NCBI GenBank assembly: GCA_016712465.1
Contig: JADJQZ010000001.1
Coordinates: 6,882,001-6,946,000, forward strand
Direction of reading: 5' to 3'
Source of the DNA: Candidatus Obscuribacter sp.
GTDB lineage: Bacteria; Cyanobacteriota; Vampirovibrionia; Obscuribacterales; Obscuribacteraceae
Length of the DNA stretch: 64,000 nucleotides
The notes under the pieces are model-generated. The model searched no databases. It was not told the origin of the DNA and was given only the letters and a program-made list of their open reading frames with translations. Below, piece by piece: positions 48,326-57,155 of this stretch. Made by a program: the position numbers and the translations under genes. Position 1 is the first letter of the stretch, and every line of letters begins with the position of its first letter.

Positions 48326-49619
48326 GTCCGAGCAGATCAGGCATCAAGACCGTAGATTGCACAATCTCAATTGCCTTTTCGCCGGGTTTGACAGCGATAA
48401 GTTGCTTGAGCGCAGGCGCTTGCTGCCCGGCTGAGAAGACGAAGAGCCGGTCCACCAGCTTCTCATGTAAGAACGGCTCCGGCTGCGCTGGTTTCACTTC
48501 CATTCTGGCTCTGGTGATGTGACCGTCTTCCACGTCGCAGATGGCCAGATGACTGGCTGTCTGCAGATCTGGAGCTACCACCATGCCGGTATTAGCTTGG
48601 GCGATGGCGTAAGCAATGCGATAGCGACGCACAGCCTCACCTTTGAACTTCAAGTGAATTTCCGAGCTTATGTAGCCGGCTTCTTTGAGATAGTCCGTCA
48701 GGCGCTGCTCGACGCCGAGGCGCACGAAACCTACCTTTTCCGCGCCCAGTTTGGTGCGCAGGGTGAGCAAGCAAACTGCTACCTGCCCTACCTGGAAGGT
48801 TTTGAGCGTGAGCACATCGCTTACGCCGGCCACATCCATGGTGATTGCCCTGATCTCTTCTTCTACTTCCTGCGGCAGGGAATGTTGCAGCAGAGCGCGA
48901 AAGGCTTGCATGAACAGTTCCTTACCGGTGTGGATGACCAGGGTGGCCACCAGCAAGGCGAGGGGATACTCGAGCCAGGGCGCTCCGAAGAGAAACTGAC
49001 CGACCACCCCCAACATGGCAATCAATTCGATACGCCCATCGGAAGCTGTTTCTTCTCCATCGGCCACCAGGGATGTATGACCGGTGGAACGTCCGACCGT
49101 GATCTGGTAGCGGGAGACCAACCAGGAGAGCAGTCCGCTGCCGGCCATGATGCCTATCAGCCAGGGATAACTGGAGGCGTCGGTGAGCAATGGCTTGTGG
49201 TCGGGCAGGAAGGTGATATAGGCGCGCACGGCCTGGTCGGCTTGCGGCAGGTAATAGAGCAGACCCACCAGCGACTGCAGGGCGAATTGCGCGCCCAGAA
49301 CCAGTAAGCTCAGACCGATCACCAGGGATGAGAAGAATTCGATATTGCTCTTGCCCAGGGGGTAGTCGGTGTTGGGCGGTCGGCGTGCCATGTAGACAAC
49401 CACCATGACGGCGAAAGCCTGGAGGATGTCTGAGAGGTTGTGATAGCCGTCGGAGATGAAGACCGGTGAGTTGGTCAGATAGCCGGCGGAAAGTTTGGTG
49501 GCCACCTTGATGGTATACATCAGGACCACCAGCCACATAACCGTGTAGGGGTTGTAGAGGCGCTCACGCCAGTTTCCCTGTGTGGTTTGAGCTCCGCTTC
49601 GGGATTCTTGGCTTTTCAT
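48321..49619 (-). CDS. Cation diffusion facilitator with C-terminal extra domain
   Basis: 432 residues. Six-TM CDF core (about 28-240) with the TM2 site Asp57-GY-His60-NLS-Asp64. In TM5 the usual HxxxD is Glu190-TAS-Asp194 (ADGEETASDG). The cytoplasmic CDF domain follows (about 245-325). Residues about 345-430 (ICDVEDGHITRARMEVKP, RLFVFSAGQQAPALKQLIAV) look like a dinitrogenase iron-molybdenum cofactor/NifX-type fold, found at the end of some CDF proteins. Likely a divalent-metal exporter with altered metal choice. Its ATG overlaps the UspA stop by 4 nt, so the two are translationally coupled. Confidence 0.86.
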   Translation of the reverse strand: MKSQESRSGAQTTQGNWRERLYNPYTVMWLVVLMYTIKVATKLSAGYLTNSPVFISDGYHNLSDILQAFAVMVVVYMARRPPNTDYPLGKSNIEFFSSLVIGLSLLVLGAQFALQSLVGLLYYLPQADQAVRAYITFLPDHKPLLTDASSYPWLIGIMAGSGLLSWLVSRYQITVGRSTGHTSLVADGEETASDGRIELIAMLGVVGQFLFGAPWLEYPLALLVATLVIHTGKELFMQAFRALLQHSLPQEVEEEIRAITMDVAGVSDVLTLKTFQVGQVAVCLLTLRTKLGAEKVGFVRLGVEQRLTDYLKEAGYISSEIHLKFKGEAVRRYRIAYAIAQANTGMVVAPDLQTASHLAICDVEDGHITRARMEVKPAQPEPFLHEKLVDRLFVFSAGQQAPALKQLIAVKPGEKAIEIVQSTVLMPDLLGL

Positions 49620-50383
49620 GATGTCACCTCCTTACCGATAGTGATCACTGGTACCGGCGACTTATCGAAGACGCGCAGGCAGTAGTCGCCTACCTCCACA
49701 GTCTGGCTGCAGGGCATGACGATCAGGCGGCTGCGGTGCAGTACGGACGCTTGCACGATGCCGTCGGCCACATCGTCGGCGGTTTCAATCAGGGTGCGGA
49801 AGGGAAGGGACTGGGCTGTCGCTTCCTCCTCCAGTGCCTTGCGGATGGCGATTGCTTCCCGGCACATGTGGTCGTCTGCTTTGACCGAGGCGAGACCGGG
49901 AATTTTCCAGGTAGTGTGGTAGAAGAGCAGTGCGGCGCCACTACCCCTGGCAATGGGAGCCGCCAGTTGCAGCGCCTTCAGGCAGGAGTTGCCGTTGCCG
50001 AAGGGCACCATGATGGAAGCCTCGTCAGCGCTGCCCCGGTGGCGTGTGGTCAGTCCCCGCTCGTCCATGGGAGCCAGCCAGATCAGGTTCTGGCGATTGC
50101 GGTCCGGAAAGTTGTCGATAATGAGGGCACCGGGCGGGAAGTCCGGCACGATCACCACGCAGTCTTCCGGTATCTGGGTGAGACGTGCCACGTCCTGGCG
50201 AATGCGTGTGGCTTGTTCTTCAGCCAGGTGCGTCATGTCTGCCCCTGGCGCGGTGGCGCGGATATGGATGAGTTCCACATCGAGGTACTGCATGAGCGCT
50301 CTGGCGAAAGCCAGATTCGGCACACGGTCGATGTTGCGGAAGTAGTCCACGCCGATAATCAGCTTGGTTTGTTTTGGGTTCAT
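49616..50383 (-). CDS. Universal stress protein (UspA-like), two-domain
   Basis: 255 residues from the ATG at 50383 (GGGAG site). An N-terminal half with KLIIGVDYFRN and ELIHIRA is Usp-like but degenerate. The C-terminal half has IMVPFGNGNSCLKALQLAAPIA and RLIVMPCSQTVEVGDYCLRVFDKSPVPVITI, a near-canonical UspA end in which the nucleotide-binding Gly/Ser loop is altered. It overlaps the downstream cation exporter, which suggests a stress and metal unit. Confidence 0.8.
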   Translation of the reverse strand: MNPKQTKLIIGVDYFRNIDRVPNLAFARALMQYLDVELIHIRATAPGADMTHLAEEQATRIRQDVARLTQIPEDCVVIVPDFPPGALIIDNFPDRNRQNLIWLAPMDERGLTTRHRGSADEASIMVPFGNGNSCLKALQLAAPIARGSGAALLFYHTTWKIPGLASVKADDHMCREAIAIRKALEEEATAQSLPFRTLIETADDVADGIVQASVLHRSRLIVMPCSQTVEVGDYCLRVFDKSPVPVITIGKEVTS

Positions 50384-50789
50384 AGTAAACTCCCAGAAGA
50401 GTTAGACAGTCAAAGATGGCCGCCGCTGAAGCGGGGCTGAACTGGGACGGATTGGTAGCGTAAGGTCGAGTCTTTTAGGGATCTGGCTTTGAGTTACTGG
50501 AAAATGAAAAGGACTTCCTCAAACTATGAAGTCGGGGAAAGCTATAGCCAGTAAGAAAAAGCCAAAGTGTCTGTCGAAAAAGGCCAAAAAGTTAAAAAAG
50601 AACCAAAGGGTGGTGTCTTGCTTAGCTTCGGTAAAGTTGGTTCCAGGGGTGATGGGTCGGCGTTTAGCAGTTCTCTGGTCCTAGCACAGGTGTGGATTCT
50701 CAAGTGCTTCAAAGCTTAAGAACAGCCTAAACGCCTCTTCTAAATTGCCGCTCATGTACCTCGCTTTAGCTGGTGCAAGCTCGCTCAGC
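50384..50789. other. 406-bp intergenic region upstream of UspA
   Basis: It should hold the promoter of the UspA-CDF unit. TCGACA near 50574 on the - strand is a candidate -35, but no matching -10 is convincing. No gene or strong hairpin is seen. Confidence 0.35.
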
Positions 50790-51215
50790 TTAGTTACTGG
50801 TCAGGCTGGTGACCTCTATCACTTTTCTGGGCGGTCGTTCGACGCCTCCCACTTCTTTCAGGACGCCGCTAACTTTTACGCATTTTCCGACCATTTGGCT
50901 AGCCGTGGAAGCGAGCGCGGGCTTTTCGGTGAAACTAAGTCCGAAAGCATCATTGCCGCTCACCAGAGTCAGACCCGGTGCTTCACCGCCAATGTCGACT
51001 ACGTCCGGTGCTTCCAGCGTACCTGAAGCTTCAATGACAAAGACATTGTCCAATTGCGGCGTAATTGTTACCGAAGCCTGGCATGCCGGTGGAATGGAAG
51101 CTTGACCGGGTGCCTGGGAGAAGAGACCGAAGCCAACGATGGTTAGCAAGCTAAGGGAAATCAGGATGAGTGGAAGAAGTGGATAGGGATTTCCGTTCTG
51201 TTTGTTTTGGTTCAT
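50790..51215 (-). CDS. Membrane-anchored small beta protein
   Basis: 141 residues from the ATG at 51215. An N-terminal anchor or signal (about 12-32) is followed by an extracytoplasmic domain of about 100 residues with alternating strands (SVTITPQLDNVFVIEASGTL, GKCVKVSGVLKEV, RKVIEVTSL). The spacing is OB-fold-like and similar in style to tOB/BOF-type small proteins, but no family is certain. Two Cys (in PPACQAS and GKCVK) could form a disulfide. Confidence 0.6.
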   Translation of the reverse strand: MNQNKQNGNPYPLLPLILISLSLLTIVGFGLFSQAPGQASIPPACQASVTITPQLDNVFVIEASGTLEAPDVVDIGGEAPGLTLVSGNDAFGLSFTEKPALASTASQMVGKCVKVSGVLKEVGGVERPPRKVIEVTSLTSN

Positions 51216-51240
51216 GGAGGTTGCTCTTTTGAGTTGGGAA

Positions 51241-51311
51241 GGAGCGACACCGGACCTCTCCTGGGTGTCGCTCCTGGTGACAGACTAGTCTTGCCTGCGG
51301 GCAAGACTAGT
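51241..51311 (-). terminator. Two consecutive hairpins
   Basis: GGAGCGACACC (51241-51251)/GGTGTCGCTCC (51264-51274) is a perfect 11-bp stem. ACTAGTCTTGCC (51284-51295)/GGCAAGACTAGT (51300-51311) is a perfect 12-bp stem. Both lie between the stop at 51330 and the ATG at 51215, with a 25-nt CA-rich leader after them. Confidence 0.7.
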
Positions 51312-51329
51312 GCTGCGGTCCGCCGTCAA

Positions 51330-51818
51330 TCAGTCCCAGTAGGCGGCGGTGTTATGGTAGTCCGGATAATGTTCGGACAGCCACTGGCTTGCTTCTGCGC
51401 GAATCTGATTGCGCTTGTCCTTTTCGGAAGTGCCGCAAGCTACTTGTGCGGTGCGAAAGACTTCGCTACCGCCATCGAGAACTCGGAAACCTACGTTGGT
51501 GGTGTCCGACTCCGGGGTGGGAGCAATCACATAACGGCGGCAGAGGCTGATGAAAGCTTTCTCCCGCGGTGCCGTGATGATCACCACATCGGCGCGCTTG
51601 CGAGCGTATTGATCGAGCAGGTCATACTGCATTTGCTGACCGGTGGGAGCACTTTGGGCTTCAACGCTGTTTCTTTCGCTGAGTTTCCAACCCGCCGGCA
51701 ACTCCGTCATGACAGTGAGCGAATTAGGCTCGCCGACTTGAATCAGACCCCAGTTTGTGAGGGTATTCCAGTTGCCGTCGACAGCATTTACAGGTAGGGC
51801 TACGATTGAGTTTTGCAT
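51330..51818 (-). CDS. Unknown soluble protein
   Basis: 162 residues from the ATG at 51818 (AGGAG site). Alpha/beta pattern with LIQVGEPNSLTVMTELPAGW, ADVVIITAPREKAFISLC and a helical end (RNQIRAEASQWLSEHYPDY). No signal or TM. It starts 29 nt after the preceding stop, so both are on one transcript. No family recognised. Confidence 0.6.
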   Translation of the reverse strand: MQNSIVALPVNAVDGNWNTLTNWGLIQVGEPNSLTVMTELPAGWKLSERNSVEAQSAPTGQQMQYDLLDQYARKRADVVIITAPREKAFISLCRRYVIAPTPESDTTNVGFRVLDGGSEVFRTAQVACGTSEKDKRNQIRAEASQWLSEHYPDYHNTAAYWD

Positions 51819-51847
51819 AATACTATGTCTCCTGAATTTACTTCGTT

Positions 51848-52192
51848 TTAGTTGAGTTGGTAAGGCAGGTTGATGTTGACGATGGCGCAAAATGCACCAA
51901 CCATGCCTGATGGAAAGCTCTGTCGATTGCCGTGCAGCAGGTCGACAAAGGGGCGCGTTACGCTGTAGCCGCGTTGACGAAAGTCATCGGCTATCATGTT
52001 CTTGAGCTCATCTTTATCCAGAGTGGTCGTGCTCAGGGCACCATTTTGAATGAACGAAACGGTGATGCGCATGTTTCTGGAGTTGATACCCCTTAAGATT
52101 GGTTCAGCCGTTACCCGGCAATCTTTTCTCAGCAAGACGGTTTTGATCAGCTCGATCACATCGTCTGCGTCTAGATTAATTTGAGCCTTCAA
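51848..52192 (-). CDS. Unknown small soluble protein
   Basis: 114 residues from the ATG at 52192. Alpha/beta pattern (DDVIELIKTVLLRKDCRVTA, MRITVSFIQNG, DELKNMIADDFRQRGYSV). It starts 34 nt after the large polytopic protein and precedes another unknown soluble gene in one operon. No family recognised. Confidence 0.6.
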   Translation of the reverse strand: MKAQINLDADDVIELIKTVLLRKDCRVTAEPILRGINSRNMRITVSFIQNGALSTTTLDKDELKNMIADDFRQRGYSVTRPFVDLLHGNRQSFPSGMVGAFCAIVNINLPYQLN

Positions 52193-52226
52193 TGGGTCTC
52201 CCTCGCTGGCGGTTATATAGAAGCTC

Positions 52227-54191
52227 TTAGTGTCCGAAAATTCTGCTTACCGTGGCGCTCACTGCTCGGCAGGCATTGATGATGCTTGCGAAGATTGGCG
52301 CCAGTATGGTCATCACAATGGCAAAGCGTGTGCCGATTGCTGCCCAGATTCTGACGTAGATTGACCAGATGGCGTCAAAGCTATCCCTGGCAAATTTGGC
52401 CAGACCGGGAGTGAATCCGGCGGTGACATTGCGCACGGCCAGGTAAGAGAGTGGTGCAACCACATAGACGGCGATGTCTGCCACTGCTGCAGCTAGAACT
52501 ACGGCTGTGACAACGCTGTCGCTGACCTGATAAGCGTAGTAGCCGGTGGCGGCAGCGGAACTCAGCCCCAGAACAACGGCCCAGGTGTGGGCGCTATAGC
52601 TTGAGAAGAGTTTGCCCAACAGCACGAAGCCGTTAGTGGCTACGAAGAAGGCGATAGCTGCGTTTAACCAGAAGGAACTGGTCAAATAGTCCATCGCTAC
52701 TGGAGTGCCCGAGTATACGGCGGTGGCTACGATAACCAGGTTAAGTACGTGACCGAAAAGCGCAGAGAAGTCGGTGTTGTCGTCGAAAGCTTCTCTTCTT
52801 TTGGTGCGCAACGCTTCAAACATGGCGGTTACTGAGGCTGAAAGACTGCCGTGCAGCTTTTCCAGGGCCAAGCCCAGGGTGCCGCAGTTGACTGTGCCTA
52901 CGTTGACGCGAGTGGCAATCATACGTGTGGTCAGGTAGAAAGCCGGATAGGCGAACAGGTAAGTGAAAACCATGGAGCCGATTGCCCAGGCGACGCTTAT
53001 GGCGGCATTGGCAGCAGGCATGAAGGTGAAGGCGGCAGCACCGGCCAGAAAGACGATGGTGGTGCCCATTTCCAGATTGCAGCGGTAGGAGTTCAGACGT
53101 TTGCGGAAAGCTTCGCAATAGCTGTAAATAGCAGTTGCGGCTGCAAGCAAGGCGGCTGACCAGACCGGCAAGGCACTGGCTGTGGCCATTATGTAGATGG
53201 TAAAGCCAAGAACCGGAGCCAATGTCAGGTTAAGTGCATGCTGGTAGAAACGTTGGAAGTCTTTGTTCTCTTCTTCCGCGTAAGAGTCTTTAATCAGGTC
53301 GAACCAGCGCTCCACCAGGCGTTTGATGGTGCCGGACTGCATCAGGCTAATGGCCAGCGGCAGTACATAGGTGACGTTGACAAAGAAATCAAAGACGCCC
53401 AGTGCGATGCCTGCGGAATTGCTGACTGGAGTTTGGCTGACCAGGGGAAACTGCGTGGCCGCGTAAGCGGTGGCGCCTGCAAGAAGGGCACTGTAAGCGG
53501 TAACGACTGCCGGTGCTTTACCCTCCGCCATACTGATAAAGAACATCATGATTGAGCCGAAGACTGTGGCGGCCGCCGTCAGTCCCAGGATCATCATGAG
53601 GGTGCCGGAATCAACCAGAGCCGCAGCCGTTACTGCTCCATAGGTCAGATAGCCTGTGTAGGCGGCGCCGCCGAATATGGAAACACCTGCAATTACTTCC
53701 AGTACGCGCACTGCTGTGCCGCTTCGCCCGTCTTCACCCTCGACAGCCAACCAGAGCTTATTGGCTCCCGGTGCCTGTCTTGTCCAGTCGGTTAAGGCTC
53801 GCAACATAGGGTGCAAGCCGTTTCGACAGAAACGGTCCCACTGTTTGAAGGCCTTCTCGCCGAGATTCCAGACATGCCTCAGTCCGAAATAATAGAGTGA
53901 TGACCAGGCATGGGACCAGATCAATACCGCGCTGACAATAAAGCAGAAGAACCAACTGAGACCTCCCAGACCGTAGTGGAAGGCGAGAAGATTGGCTACT
54001 TGCCAGGCGCTCGCACCACTTATGGGCAATCCGACGACGCCCACAACCAGGGAGCGTTCCCAACCATTGGCGCGGCGGATGCGTTTCCAAAGCCATTCCC
54101 CGCTTTCTCTCAATAGCTGGTAAGTGGTAACGGGAATGAAGAAGATGACAGTGAGGAAGTTTTCCCAGAGGGAGCTTTTAGGTGTAGACAT
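52227..54191 (-). CDS. Large polytopic membrane protein, unknown
   Basis: 654 residues from the ATG at 54191 (AGGAC site). About 14-16 hydrophobic helices spread over the whole length. Polar loops occur near 115-145 (EKAFKQWDRFCRNGLHPMLR), 300-325 (WFDLIKDSYAEEENKDFQRF) and 455-480 (MFEALRTKRREAFDDNTD). No transporter signature or catalytic motif is visible. The internal regularity (repeated two-helix blocks rich in Ala and Tyr) may reflect ancient duplication. It probably heads an operon with the two small soluble proteins downstream. Confidence 0.7.
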   Translation of the reverse strand: MSTPKSSLWENFLTVIFFIPVTTYQLLRESGEWLWKRIRRANGWERSLVVGVVGLPISGASAWQVANLLAFHYGLGGLSWFFCFIVSAVLIWSHAWSSLYYFGLRHVWNLGEKAFKQWDRFCRNGLHPMLRALTDWTRQAPGANKLWLAVEGEDGRSGTAVRVLEVIAGVSIFGGAAYTGYLTYGAVTAAALVDSGTLMMILGLTAAATVFGSIMMFFISMAEGKAPAVVTAYSALLAGATAYAATQFPLVSQTPVSNSAGIALGVFDFFVNVTYVLPLAISLMQSGTIKRLVERWFDLIKDSYAEEENKDFQRFYQHALNLTLAPVLGFTIYIMATASALPVWSAALLAAATAIYSYCEAFRKRLNSYRCNLEMGTTIVFLAGAAAFTFMPAANAAISVAWAIGSMVFTYLFAYPAFYLTTRMIATRVNVGTVNCGTLGLALEKLHGSLSASVTAMFEALRTKRREAFDDNTDFSALFGHVLNLVIVATAVYSGTPVAMDYLTSSFWLNAAIAFFVATNGFVLLGKLFSSYSAHTWAVVLGLSSAAATGYYAYQVSDSVVTAVVLAAAVADIAVYVVAPLSYLAVRNVTAGFTPGLAKFARDSFDAIWSIYVRIWAAIGTRFAIVMTILAPIFASIINACRAVSATVSRIFGH

Positions 54192-54217
54192 ACTTTAGTC
54201 CTGTATTCGAATTAAAG

Positions 54218-54256
54218 TTGAAAAAGGCTCGACCCGACAGAATTCTGCCGGGTCGA
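54218..54256 (-). terminator. Terminator-like hairpin before the polytopic protein
   Basis: TCGACCCG-n-CAGAATTCTG-n-CGGGTCGA (54229-54256) is nearly perfectly palindromic, followed on the - strand by GCCTTTTTC. Only 38 nt separate it from the next ATG (54191). Confidence 0.75.
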
Positions 54257-54285
54257 TGTTGTTAGTCTTGTCCCTGACTATGGTG

Positions 54286-54332
54286 GGAGCCTGAGGAAGC
54301 GCATCCATTGCAGGACATCACTTTCAGGCTCC
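54286..54332 (-). terminator. Second hairpin after the repeat protein
   Basis: Perfect 9-bp stem GGAGCCTGA (54286-54294)/TCAGGCTCC (54324-54332), directly downstream of the curlin-like gene. Confidence 0.5.
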
Positions 54333-54364
54333 GGGTTAGTGCACTGAATCCGCTTCGTTCAGTC

Positions 54365-55087
54365 TTACGGACTTACTTGAATGCTTTGTTGGAACTGAGT
54401 GCTGTCGTTATAGCGGCCGGTTTGTGAGGAAAACTGGCTGCCTTCATAGGTGTTGTTCCAGCCACGTTGGAAGTTCAACTGGGTCTGATCGGCGCTGTTA
54501 AAGCGGCCGTTTTGTTGATTCCACTGGCTTTGTTCGGCGTTGTTGATACCACCGAACTGCTTGTTGAACTGACCCTGGCTGGCGTCGTTGAATTTACCGG
54601 TTTGCTGGTTCCACTGCTCCTGATCGGCGTTGTTTACCCAGCCGTGTTGCTGGTTCCACTGCCCCTGGGTGGCGTCGTTGAAACCGCCGAACTGCTTGTT
54701 GAACTGACCCTGAGTAGCGTCGTTGAACTTACCGGTTTGCTGGTTCCACTGCGCTTGATCGGCGTCGTTTACCCAGCCGTGCTGCTTGTTCCACTGACCC
54801 TGATTGGCGTCGTTGAACTTACCGGTTTGTTGGTTCCACTGCGCTTGATTGGCGTCGTTGATGCCGCCGAACTGCTTGCTCCATTGACCCTGGGTGGCGT
54901 CGTTGTGCCAGCCTTTTTGCTGACTCCATTGCGCCTGATCGCTCGTGTTCAGACCGGGGAAGTGACCGGAGAACTGTTCCGAATTCTGCCATTGTTCAGC
55001 TACGTTACCGCCTGCGATAGCAGCGGCAGTGAAGCTCAAAGAAGCAACGGCGGAAAGGATGACGGCGATTTTGTGAGTTCTTTTCAT
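54365..55087 (-). CDS. Secreted 15-residue-repeat protein, curlin-like
   Basis: 240 residues from the ATG at 55087. A Sec signal peptide (about 1-26, ending AAAIAGG) is followed by a short linker. Twelve complete 15-residue repeats (47-226) and one partial repeat reach the C-terminus. The consensus is N-D-A-x-Q-x-Q-W-N-x-Q-x-G-x-(F/I/V). Read across the junction it gives QxGxxNxAxxxQ, the spacing of curlin (CsgA/CsgB) repeats, whose units are usually 22-23 residues. Asn/Gln/Gly/Trp-rich, with no Cys in the repeats. A beta-solenoid or functional amyloid outside the cell is the most attractive inference. No CsgG/E/F homologue is seen in the window. Confidence 0.75.
   Translation of the reverse strand: MKRTHKIAVILSAVASLSFTAAAIAGGNVAEQWQNSEQFSGHFPGLNTSDQAQWSQQKGWHNDATQGQWSKQFGGINDANQAQWNQQTGKFNDANQGQWNKQHGWVNDADQAQWNQQTGKFNDATQGQFNKQFGGFNDATQGQWNQQHGWVNNADQEQWNQQTGKFNDASQGQFNKQFGGINNAEQSQWNQQNGRFNSADQTQLNFQRGWNNTYEGSQFSSQTGRYNDSTQFQQSIQVSP
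54410..54949 (-). repeat. 45-bp coding tandem repeats, 12 copies
   Basis: The copies encode the 15-residue units. Higher-order similarity is visible: units with TGKF, HGWV and FGGI endings alternate, which suggests expansion by blocks of two to four units. Confidence 0.85.
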
Positions 55088-55250
55088 TAAGTGACCTTTT
55101 GGGTTGTTTTGGGTTTGGGTCTTTATTGCAAGTAGACTCTCCTGTCTTTGCAAAAGAAAGAACTGCAGTGCGTCCTTTTCAGCTAATTCAGCTGCATTTT
55201 TTGCACTGCTGAATTATTCCTGCTAAATGGTAATTGGCATCAAGTGATCC

Positions 55251-55922
55251 TTATTCTTCCGTCCTCGCTGGTAAAGTGTTCCCGGGGAGGGGCGCGGAGC
55301 CATAATTCTTGCCGTAGTTCTGGGCCAACTCTACAGCCAGTGGGCTACCTTTAAGCTGGATTATGCACTGATCAAGTGCTTCAATGGCTCGGTTAAGGAT
55401 GCGGTAACCGGTCTGGTTGAGTTGATTGTTCTGGGCCAGTACGGCACCGGTTTGTACTAATGTATTGGCTACGCCGCAGGTCAGTTGAATTTGCTGCTGC
55501 ATTCTGCAGGGCATACTTTCCGGCGCGTGGGAATAGCCAATGCCACCAAGGTAGGTGTAAAGGGAGAAACCGTCGGCGGTACCGGCGCAATCGCTACTCC
55601 TGATAGCGTTGGCGGCTGGTCCGAAGACGGTGTAACTTTTGTTGTTGACTTTGTCGTGAGAATCCAGACTGAGAGCCCCGCCTGTGGCTTGGTTCTGCTG
55701 ATACTGGGCTTGCTGCTGATCCTGACCAAGATTAGGTGCAATGGTAGGCGTGATGTTTGCCTGTTGAACGTTTGTGTTTGCACTCTGGTTGGTCTGCCCG
55801 CTTGGTGTTGGTACGCCGCCATTTGGTTCGGTGTAACCATAGCCGTTGCCGTATGCGCTAGCGCAGTTTGCGAAGGTGGCAAGGCTGAGTGAAAGCAGGA
55901 TTGAGGTCAGGTATTTTGTCAT
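55251..55922 (-). CDS. Secreted Asn/Gln-rich protein, unknown
   Basis: 223 residues from the ATG at 55922. A Sec signal peptide (about 1-23, ending CASA) is followed by a low-complexity Asn/Gln/Thr-rich region (about 24-85). A C-terminal domain has four Cys (SSDCAGT, SMPCRMQ, LTCGVAN, LDQCIIQ) and two helices. It lies directly upstream of the curlin-like gene in the same direction (163-nt gap). An accessory or nucleator role for the repeat protein is only a guess based on position and composition. Confidence 0.65.
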   Translation of the reverse strand: MTKYLTSILLSLSLATFANCASAYGNGYGYTEPNGGVPTPSGQTNQSANTNVQQANITPTIAPNLGQDQQQAQYQQNQATGGALSLDSHDKVNNKSYTVFGPAANAIRSSDCAGTADGFSLYTYLGGIGYSHAPESMPCRMQQQIQLTCGVANTLVQTGAVLAQNNQLNQTGYRILNRAIEALDQCIIQLKGSPLAVELAQNYGKNYGSAPLPGNTLPARTEE

Positions 55923-56429
55923 AAAGTCTCCCGGTTATTGTTGCGGTTGCTACTAGTTTGATTTCGCGTCTCATCCAAGAACAGCTTTGCTGTCTTGTGA
56001 AGTTTGCCTCAATGGCTGTGGGGTCTGTCTGTGAAGGTTTTGAGGTGATTCCTGATGGATGCGAAAAAACGAAGTAGTGACTTGTTTCTAGCGAAGCGGA
56101 AGGGGGCGGGACAATTATGTTGAAGGCCTGTGAAGCCGGTGCAAAACAATGATGGTCGCTGGAAAGTGCCTGTCTGCCTGCTTCTTCTCGTTTGAGGCAG
56201 CGCCCGTGTTGTGTTTCTCTTTGTGTGCTGAGGCGGAACTGCTCTGGCCTAGTAGACACTGTCTCTCGTGAAAGGCGCTCAACTGGCTGCGTTTAGGTTT
56301 TCGTCAGATTTATGTTTCGGCAACAATTGTGTTTGGGACTATTTTTAGAAGTGCTCCGGCTGCGCAAACTAAAAGACCACACCTTGCGAACAAGGTGTGG
56401 TCTTCTAGTTTTGGCATCTCCTGGGAAAG
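55923..56429. other. 507-bp intergenic region
   Basis: It carries a strong terminator at 56366-56404 for the LysM-like gene and, beyond it, about 440 nt that should include the promoter of the secreted Asn/Gln-rich protein. No clear -35/-10 pair and no credible gene were seen. Confidence 0.45.
56366..56404 (-). terminator. Strong rho-independent terminator
   Basis: Perfect 14-bp stem AAGACCACACCTTG (56373-56386)/CAAGGTGTGGTCTT (56391-56404) with a 4-nt loop. TTAGTTT follows on the - strand. Confidence 0.85.
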
Positions 56430-57155
56430 CTATTGGTTGCTGTTTGCCTGAATCGTGCCCATATCAAGTACATGGGCTCCCTCTGAGGCTTCGACGTCGC
56501 CGCCGTAGTTGGCAACTCGCGAGCCGTGGAAGGCGTGGATTTTGGAATTGGGCATGGCCAGTACAAAGGAGCCGTACAGGGCATGTACTTGCGAACCGGC
56601 ATGGGCAATTACTTTCGCACCATTGCCGGCTTTTACCTTTTGACAGTCTTCAGCATGAAGGGCAGTGCCTGTCGGTGCCTCTTGCCATGGTTCGCGCTCG
56701 CATTGCTCTGCTTTTTCTTTCGCTCTTTTCTCTTCCAGTTCCTGAGCTGTGGGCTCCGGTTTTACCTTGAGGATCTGACCCTCGTAGATGGGATGACCGG
56801 GCTGGGCGATGCTTGGATATCTATCTTTATTGAGGGCCACAATCTCGCGCAGTTTGGCTTTGATTTGATGGCCTGTGGGTTCTTCGTAGGTCGAATTTTC
56901 AACGGCTTCATCGATCAGGCAATTCCTGGCGATGCGCCAGAGGTTGGTGCCTTCCCCTACAATGGCTATGCGATCAAGACGGTCTAAAAGGTCTTTGGAG
57001 GAGTTTTCCGTTGAGTCTAATTTAGCAGAGGCGGTTGGTTTGATGCGCTCCGGCATGGCATCTTCGTATAGACGGGTTGAGGTCTCGTCCTGACCATGAT
57101 CACTATTAGTATCTGCAGCATAATCTGCATGGGTCAATTTCATTGTTTCTGCCAC
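56430..57155 (-). CDS. LysM-like protein with C-terminal beta repeats
   Basis: 241 residues. The first 65 residues are polar and acidic. Residues about 66-130 resemble a LysM domain (GEGTNLWRIARNCL, LNKDRYPSIAQPGHPIYEGQILKVKP). A Lys/Glu-rich helix (about 133-158) leads to a C-terminal beta region with repeated short strands (NGAKVIAHAGSQVHALYGS, NSKIHAFHGSRVANYGGDV), like right-handed beta or bactofilin-type repeats. No signal peptide, so a secretion route or cytoplasmic role is unclear. It could bind peptidoglycan or another glycan. Confidence 0.65.
   Translation of the reverse strand: MAETMKLTHADYAADTNSDHGQDETSTRLYEDAMPERIKPTASAKLDSTENSSKDLLDRLDRIAIVGEGTNLWRIARNCLIDEAVENSTYEEPTGHQIKAKLREIVALNKDRYPSIAQPGHPIYEGQILKVKPEPTAQELEEKRAKEKAEQCEREPWQEAPTGTALHAEDCQKVKAGNGAKVIAHAGSQVHALYGSFVLAMPNSKIHAFHGSRVANYGGDVEASEGAHVLDMGTIQANSNQ

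Noticed and set aside
48519..49307. 262-codon + strand frame opposite the CDF gene
   Set aside because: Shadow of a clear CDF transporter with conserved motifs on the - strand.
54467..55090. 207-codon open frame antisense to the repeat protein, rich in Leu/Val
   Set aside because: It exists only because the 45-bp repeats lack stops in that frame; it has no ribosome site, and the sense strand has a signal peptide and regular repeats.
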